From contig JAJYSL010000157.1 in assembly GCA_021793595.1 (NCBI GenBank), positions 1-9,997 on the forward strand: a stretch of DNA of 9,997 nt. The letters run 5' to 3'. Under the pieces are notes generated by a model. That model worked only from the letters and a program-made list of their open reading frames with translations. It did not search any database and had not been told where the DNA came from. The position numbers and the translations under genes are program-made. Shown here in pieces: positions 6,450 through 9,997 of this stretch; the first letter of the stretch is position 1; each line of letters begins with the position of its first letter. Origin of the DNA: Acidobacteriota bacterium. Lineage in GTDB: Bacteria > Acidobacteriota > Terriglobia > Terriglobales > Acidobacteriaceae.

Positions 6450-7981
6450 AGGTTCCAGCGGATCGGCGCGCGATTGTTGCCGTTGATTTAGGCGCGCAAA
6501 GTTGTCGTGTGTCGTTACTCAGGTGGCTTCCGAAAGGTCCGAGCATTCAACTGGTTCATCGGGTGGCCAACGCACCGGTGGCAAGTGGTGGCGATCTCCG
6601 CTGGAACCTTTCATTGCTCTGCACTGCCGCGGATGAAGGCTTGCGTCGTTGCGCAGCGATTGCGACAGAAGGCATCGCAGCCATCGGCGTCACCGGGTGG
6701 GCAGTAGATTATGTTCGCCTGAACGGAAGCTTTGCCGCGGCCTCCGCGGACTCTGCGCGTCTGACACCGATCGCCGATCCATTTTGCTATCGCGACACCC
6801 GCACCGGACCTGCGATGGAGGCGCTCCACGCAAAGATTCCAGCCGACCAACTCTACGCGCTGACCGGAATCCAGGTCCTTCCTATAGACACTCTGTATCA
6901 GCTGTATGCGGATGGAACCGCCGGTATCCCAGCCAATCTTCCGTGGCTTAATTTGCCTGAATACCTGCTCTATCGCTGGGGAGCGAAGCCGGTTGCGGAA
7001 TATACCAACGCCACCCACACCGCGTTGGTCGTGCTGGGCAAACAACAGTGGTCGCAGGAAATATTTGATGCGGCTGAGTTGGAAATCTCCGCAGCCCCGA
7101 AGATCGTCCCTCCGGGTTCAATTGTTGGCCGACTGCAAGGACCGCTGGCCGAGTTGCCTGCTCTGCAAAATACGACACTGATCGCACCTGCCTGCCATGA
7201 CACGGCGTCCGCCATCGCCGGTATTCACGCGCCAGGGAATGATTGGGCCTACATCAGCTCCGGGACTTGGTCATTGGTGGGCACCGTGTTGGATCGGCCT
7301 TGCGCCGGGCCAGAGTCCGCGCGATTGAATTTCACAAATGAAGGCGGCGTTGGCGGAACAATCTGTTTTCTGCGCAACGTCAATGGACTGTGGCTGCAAG
7401 ATCAATGCATGGAAGCGTGGAGGGCGAACGGCGAACATCGCGCCATCGAAGAATTAATCGAGGCAGCCGCGACGCTCCCTTCTCCACACTCTTTGATTGA
7501 CGTGGATGACCCGCAATTGATCGCTCCGGGCCAAATGCCTAAGCGCATCGCCCTGCAACTGGAAAGCGGCGGCATTTCTGCGAAGCCATTTCTTTCCTCG
7601 CCTCCGGCCATGATCAATCTGATTCTTCACAGCCTCGCCGCACGTTATGCCGACGTGCTGCGTCAGATCGAGACATTGACGGCGAAGAAGTTTCGACGGC
7701 TCTATATTGTAGGCGGCGGCAGCCGAAATCTTTTGTTGAACCGCCTCACGCAACGAGCGACTCAACTGGAGCTGGTATGTGGAGCGCAAGAGAGCTCCAC
7801 CGTTGGCAACCTATCCATCCAACTGGCCGTATTGCAAAAGCTGCAAGTCGGCCTGGGAGGCGAGTATCGTGAGAACGTGAAACAACAAGGGGTGGACCGC
7901 GAGGCAGTCTCCTCTTGGGCAGGCACGCTAGCCGATGCGCAAGCGCAAGCGACTTCAACAATCGAATCGTACCCAGCATAA
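6446..7981 (+). CDS. rhaB: L-rhamnulokinase (FGGY carbohydrate kinase)
   Basis: This kinase phosphorylates L-rhamnulose with ATP to give L-rhamnulose-1-phosphate. From the TTG at 6446 it is 511 residues, near the roughly 490 of the E. coli enzyme. FGGY motifs in order are AVDLGAQSCRVSL (12-24, first phosphate motif), GVTGWAVDYV (81-90), DPFCYRDTRT (111-120), ACHDTASAIAG with presumed catalytic base Asp252 (249-259), YISSGTWSLVG (269-279), NFTNEGGVGGT (295-305), LYIVGGGSRN (419-428) and the adenosine-side ESSTVGN (449-455). The MDGGL-like loops and WLQDQCMEAW are typical of rhamnulokinases. The chosen TTG overlaps the rhaEW stop as TTGA, giving coupled translation, with GAGG at 6432-6435 ten bases upstream. 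An in-frame ATG at 6389 would add 19 unrelated residues inside rhaEW and is less likely. Confidence 0.92.
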   Translation: MKVPADRRAIVAVDLGAQSCRVSLLRWLPKGPSIQLVHRVANAPVASGGDLRWNLSLLCTAADEGLRRCAAIATEGIAAIGVTGWAVDYVRLNGSFAAASADSARLTPIADPFCYRDTRTGPAMEALHAKIPADQLYALTGIQVLPIDTLYQLYADGTAGIPANLPWLNLPEYLLYRWGAKPVAEYTNATHTALVVLGKQQWSQEIFDAAELEISAAPKIVPPGSIVGRLQGPLAELPALQNTTLIAPACHDTASAIAGIHAPGNDWAYISSGTWSLVGTVLDRPCAGPESARLNFTNEGGVGGTICFLRNVNGLWLQDQCMEAWRANGEHRAIEELIEAAATLPSPHSLIDVDDPQLIAPGQMPKRIALQLESGGISAKPFLSSPPAMINLILHSLAARYADVLRQIETLTAKKFRRLYIVGGGSRNLLLNRLTQRATQLELVCGAQESSTVGNLSIQLAVLQKLQVGLGGEYRENVKQQGVDREAVSSWAGTLADAQAQATSTIESYPA

Positions 7982-8001
7982 GCGGCGCAGTCGCGCCCGA
8001 C

Positions 8002-8008
8002 AAGGAAA
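8002..8008 (+). promoter_or_regulatory. Ribosome binding site of rhaI
   Basis: AAGGAAA lies six bases upstream of the ATG at 8015, inside the 33-base gap after rhaB. It confirms the start of the isomerase gene. Confidence 0.6.
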
Positions 8009-8014
8009 CCTTCT

Positions 8015-9232
8015 ATGACTACACTCGGACCATCGGATGCAAATTCAGCAAACATCATTGACCGTCTCTCGAAGCATCTCGATCAATTTGCGATCGAAGT
8101 TCCCTCGTGGGGATTCGCCAATACGGGCACTCGGTTCGGAAAGTTTGTCCAGCCCTCGGCGGCCAGCACACTAGAGGAAAAATTTGCGGATGCCGCCCAG
8201 GTGCATCAACTATCAGGCGCCAGCCCCAGCATGGCGACACACGTGTTGTGGGATTTCCCGAACGGTCTACGAGACGTAGCGACAGTCCGCGACCTGTGCC
8301 GGCATTACGGTATTCGCGCCGGAGCCATCAATCCAAATCTTTTCGAGAGCCAGAATTTCAAATTTGGCTCGTTCGGCAATCCTAATCCGGCGATCCGTCA
8401 GCAGGCTCTCGATCACGTGCTGGAGTCCGTCGCCATAGCCCGCGAACTGGACAACGCCGATATTTCTCTCTGGTTCGCCGACGGATCTAATTATCCCGGC
8501 ACGCAAAACATACGCCACCGCATCGACTGGTTTCAGGAAGGATTATCCAAGACTCACGCTGCCCTCGCGCCCGGCCAGCGTATGCTGGTCGAGTACAAAC
8601 CATTCGAGCCAGCCTTCTATCACACCGATATCGCGGACTGGGGAATGGCGTTGCTTTTCGCGCGCGCAGCCGGACCGCAAGCCTTCGTCCTGGTCGATAC
8701 CGGGCATCACTATCAAACGCAGAACATCGAGCAAATCCTGGCATGGCTGCAGCATGAACAAATGCTCGGCGGTTTTCACTTCAACGATCGCCGTTACGCG
8801 GACGACGATCTCACCCTGGGTTCTATCGATCCTTATCAGGCCTTCCGACTGTTCGACGAGATTTTGGCGTACCACTCGGAGCACCCGGAAGCGCCCACGC
8901 CCGCCTATGTGATCGACCAGAGTCATAATCTGAAAAATAAAGTGGAAGCCATGCTGCAAACCGTGCTGACTGCCCAGGAACTGTATGCCAAAGCATGCCT
9001 GGTCGATCACACGCGGCTCGCAGAACTGCAACGCGAGTGCCGCCTGGTGGAAGCCGAGGAATGCTTGCGATCCGCCTTCTGGACCGATGTGCGGCCGGTC
9101 CTACGGCAGTGGAGACGTGGGCGCGGGCTTCCTGAAGATCCGCTGCAGGCGCTTCGCGACAGTGGCTATATCGAACGCGCAGCAGCCGAGCGTGGAAGCA
9201 AGAACAAGAGCGCGGTGTCGAGCTATGCCTGA
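8015..9232 (+). CDS. rhaI: L-rhamnose isomerase, Pseudomonas stutzeri type (RhaI)
   Basis: This 405-residue cytosolic TIM-barrel enzyme isomerises L-rhamnose to L-rhamnulose, the entry step of the pathway. It belongs to the broad-specificity RhaI type rather than E. coli RhaA. All metal ligands I recall from the P. stutzeri structure appear at a constant offset of 26 residues: Glu193 in LVEYKPFEP, Asp228 and His231 in VDTGHH, His255 in GGFHFND, Asp263 and Asp265 in YADDD, and Asp301 in VIDQSHN (Ser303 also conserved). A gapless match over this core is strong evidence for two intact metal sites. P. stutzeri-type enzymes also act on other aldoses such as D-allose in vitro, but the operon context points to rhamnose. 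The gene follows rhaB by 33 bases and precedes the lactonase-family gene by 39, so one transcript is likely. Confidence 0.93.
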   Translation: MTTLGPSDANSANIIDRLSKHLDQFAIEVPSWGFANTGTRFGKFVQPSAASTLEEKFADAAQVHQLSGASPSMATHVLWDFPNGLRDVATVRDLCRHYGIRAGAINPNLFESQNFKFGSFGNPNPAIRQQALDHVLESVAIARELDNADISLWFADGSNYPGTQNIRHRIDWFQEGLSKTHAALAPGQRMLVEYKPFEPAFYHTDIADWGMALLFARAAGPQAFVLVDTGHHYQTQNIEQILAWLQHEQMLGGFHFNDRRYADDDLTLGSIDPYQAFRLFDEILAYHSEHPEAPTPAYVIDQSHNLKNKVEAMLQTVLTAQELYAKACLVDHTRLAELQRECRLVEAEECLRSAFWTDVRPVLRQWRRGRGLPEDPLQALRDSGYIERAAAERGSKNKSAVSSYA

Positions 9233-9271
9233 GTCTGCCACGCTGCATCCACCCGAGTTACACTTGGAACC

Positions 9272-9997
9272 ATGAAAAAAATCACCCGGCGGAATTTTGT
9301 CTTGGGCATTGCGAGTCTTCCAATGGTCAGCCAATTATCGTTGGCGGCCAGCAGGCGAAGCAAGCGAATCTACATTGGCACTTACACCAAAAAATCCAGC
9401 CAGGGTATTTACGTGTACCGCTGGAAACCCGCGTCGGGCGAGATGGAAGAGATTGGCGTTGCCGCAAAAACTCCCAATCCGAGCTTTTTGACACTGTCTC
9501 CAGACCATAATGCCCTATATTGTGTGAATGAACAGAATCACACCACTGGGAACGTCTCCGCTTTTGCGATCGACCGCGCCACGGGCAAGCTGACCCCTGA
9601 AAATGTTGTGCCATCCGGCGGCTCGGCGCCTTGCAACCTGACAACGGATCACACCGGCCACGCACTGTTCGTGGCCAACTACGGCAGCGGCAGCGTATCC
9701 AGCTACAAAATTCTCTCCGGCGGAAGCCTCAGCCAGCCAGTCTCCAACATTTTCTTCAAAGGCCACAGCATCGATCCCGAACGGCAGAAGGAGGCGCACA
9801 CACATTGCACGACTGTGTCTCCAAACAACAAATATCTATTGGTGAACGATCTTGGCCTGGATCGTATCATGGTGTTTCACTTTGATCCGAAGAGCGCGAA
9901 ACTCACCCCGAACGATCCACCGTTCTACAGCGCTACGCCCGGCTCCGGACCGCGCAACCTGGCATTTCATCCCAACAGAAAATGGGCTTATTCCATC
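9272..9997 (+). CDS. Tat-exported lactonase-family beta-propeller protein, N-terminal part (cut by window edge)
   Basis: This reading frame is open from ATG 9272 to the right edge (242 codons, no stop), so the gene is incomplete. The N-terminus MKKITRRNFVLGIASLPMV is a twin-arginine (Tat) signal: TRRNF, a hydrophobic stretch, then a likely cleavage near SLA/AS at residues 23-27. After export the mature part reads as the seven-bladed propeller of the 6-phosphogluconolactonase-like lactonase family (Lactonase_7). Visible matches are RIYIGTYTK (32-40), GIYVYRW, NPSFLTLSPD, LFVANYGSGSVSSY, and HTHCTTVSPNNKYLLVNDLGLDR with the family's HxH and DLGxDR. Typical full length is about 350-390 residues. 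True activity is uncertain, since many exported members have no proven substrate. It sits 39 bases after rhaI, suggesting co-transcription. The ribosome site is weak (GGAA close to the ATG). Confidence 0.85.
   Translation, partial: MKKITRRNFVLGIASLPMVSQLSLAASRRSKRIYIGTYTKKSSQGIYVYRWKPASGEMEEIGVAAKTPNPSFLTLSPDHNALYCVNEQNHTTGNVSAFAIDRATGKLTPENVVPSGGSAPCNLTTDHTGHALFVANYGSGSVSSYKILSGGSLSQPVSNIFFKGHSIDPERQKEAHTHCTTVSPNNKYLLVNDLGLDRIMVFHFDPKSAKLTPNDPPFYSATPGSGPRNLAFHPNRKWAYSI

Overview
The window looks like chromosomal DNA from a Gram-negative-type bacterium of moderately high G+C content. My best guess is Acidobacteriota (soil Terriglobia-like). I infer this from the mix of a hemE-hemH-hemY heme cluster, a compact rhamnose operon built on the RhaEW fusion and the RhaI-type isomerase, a Tat-exported lactonase, and a regulator with a periplasmic-binding-protein-like domain. 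No rRNA or single-lineage marker is present, so the assignment is tentative. I saw no tRNA, rRNA, CRISPR array, transposase or phage gene.

Left part (1-2569, minus strand): a tightly coupled heme-biosynthesis operon. Transcription order is hemE (uroporphyrinogen decarboxylase), hemH (ferrochelatase) and hemY (protoporphyrinogen/coproporphyrinogen oxidase, running off the left edge). Both junctions are 4-base ATGA stop/start overlaps. The order matches hemEHY of Bacillus and may indicate the coproporphyrin-dependent branch. HemH carries an insertion of about 53 low-complexity residues between its two catalytic residues.

Middle (2570-2892): a 323-base divergent intergenic region with several GAAAA/TTTTC palindromes. 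It separates the heme operon from a plus-strand regulator (2893-4011). The regulator joins an IclR-type winged helix-turn-helix to a ribose/galactose-type periplasmic-binding-protein sensor domain. This is an uncommon architecture and the most interesting gene here.

Right part (4012-9997, plus strand): after a 230-base leader containing an 18-base palindrome (a strong candidate operator) lies an L-rhamnose catabolic operon. rhaEW is a class II rhamnulose-1-phosphate aldolase fused to a short-chain lactaldehyde dehydrogenase. It is followed by rhaB (rhamnulokinase), rhaI (Pseudomonas stutzeri-type L-rhamnose isomerase) and the start of a Tat-exported beta-propeller lactonase-family protein that runs off the right edge. 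Together RhaI, RhaB and RhaE convert L-rhamnose to L-rhamnulose, then to rhamnulose-1-phosphate, then to dihydroxyacetone phosphate plus L-lactaldehyde. RhaW then oxidises the lactaldehyde to lactate. No rhamnose transporter or mutarotase is inside the window. By position, the IclR/PBP fusion is the likely sugar-responsive regulator of this operon.
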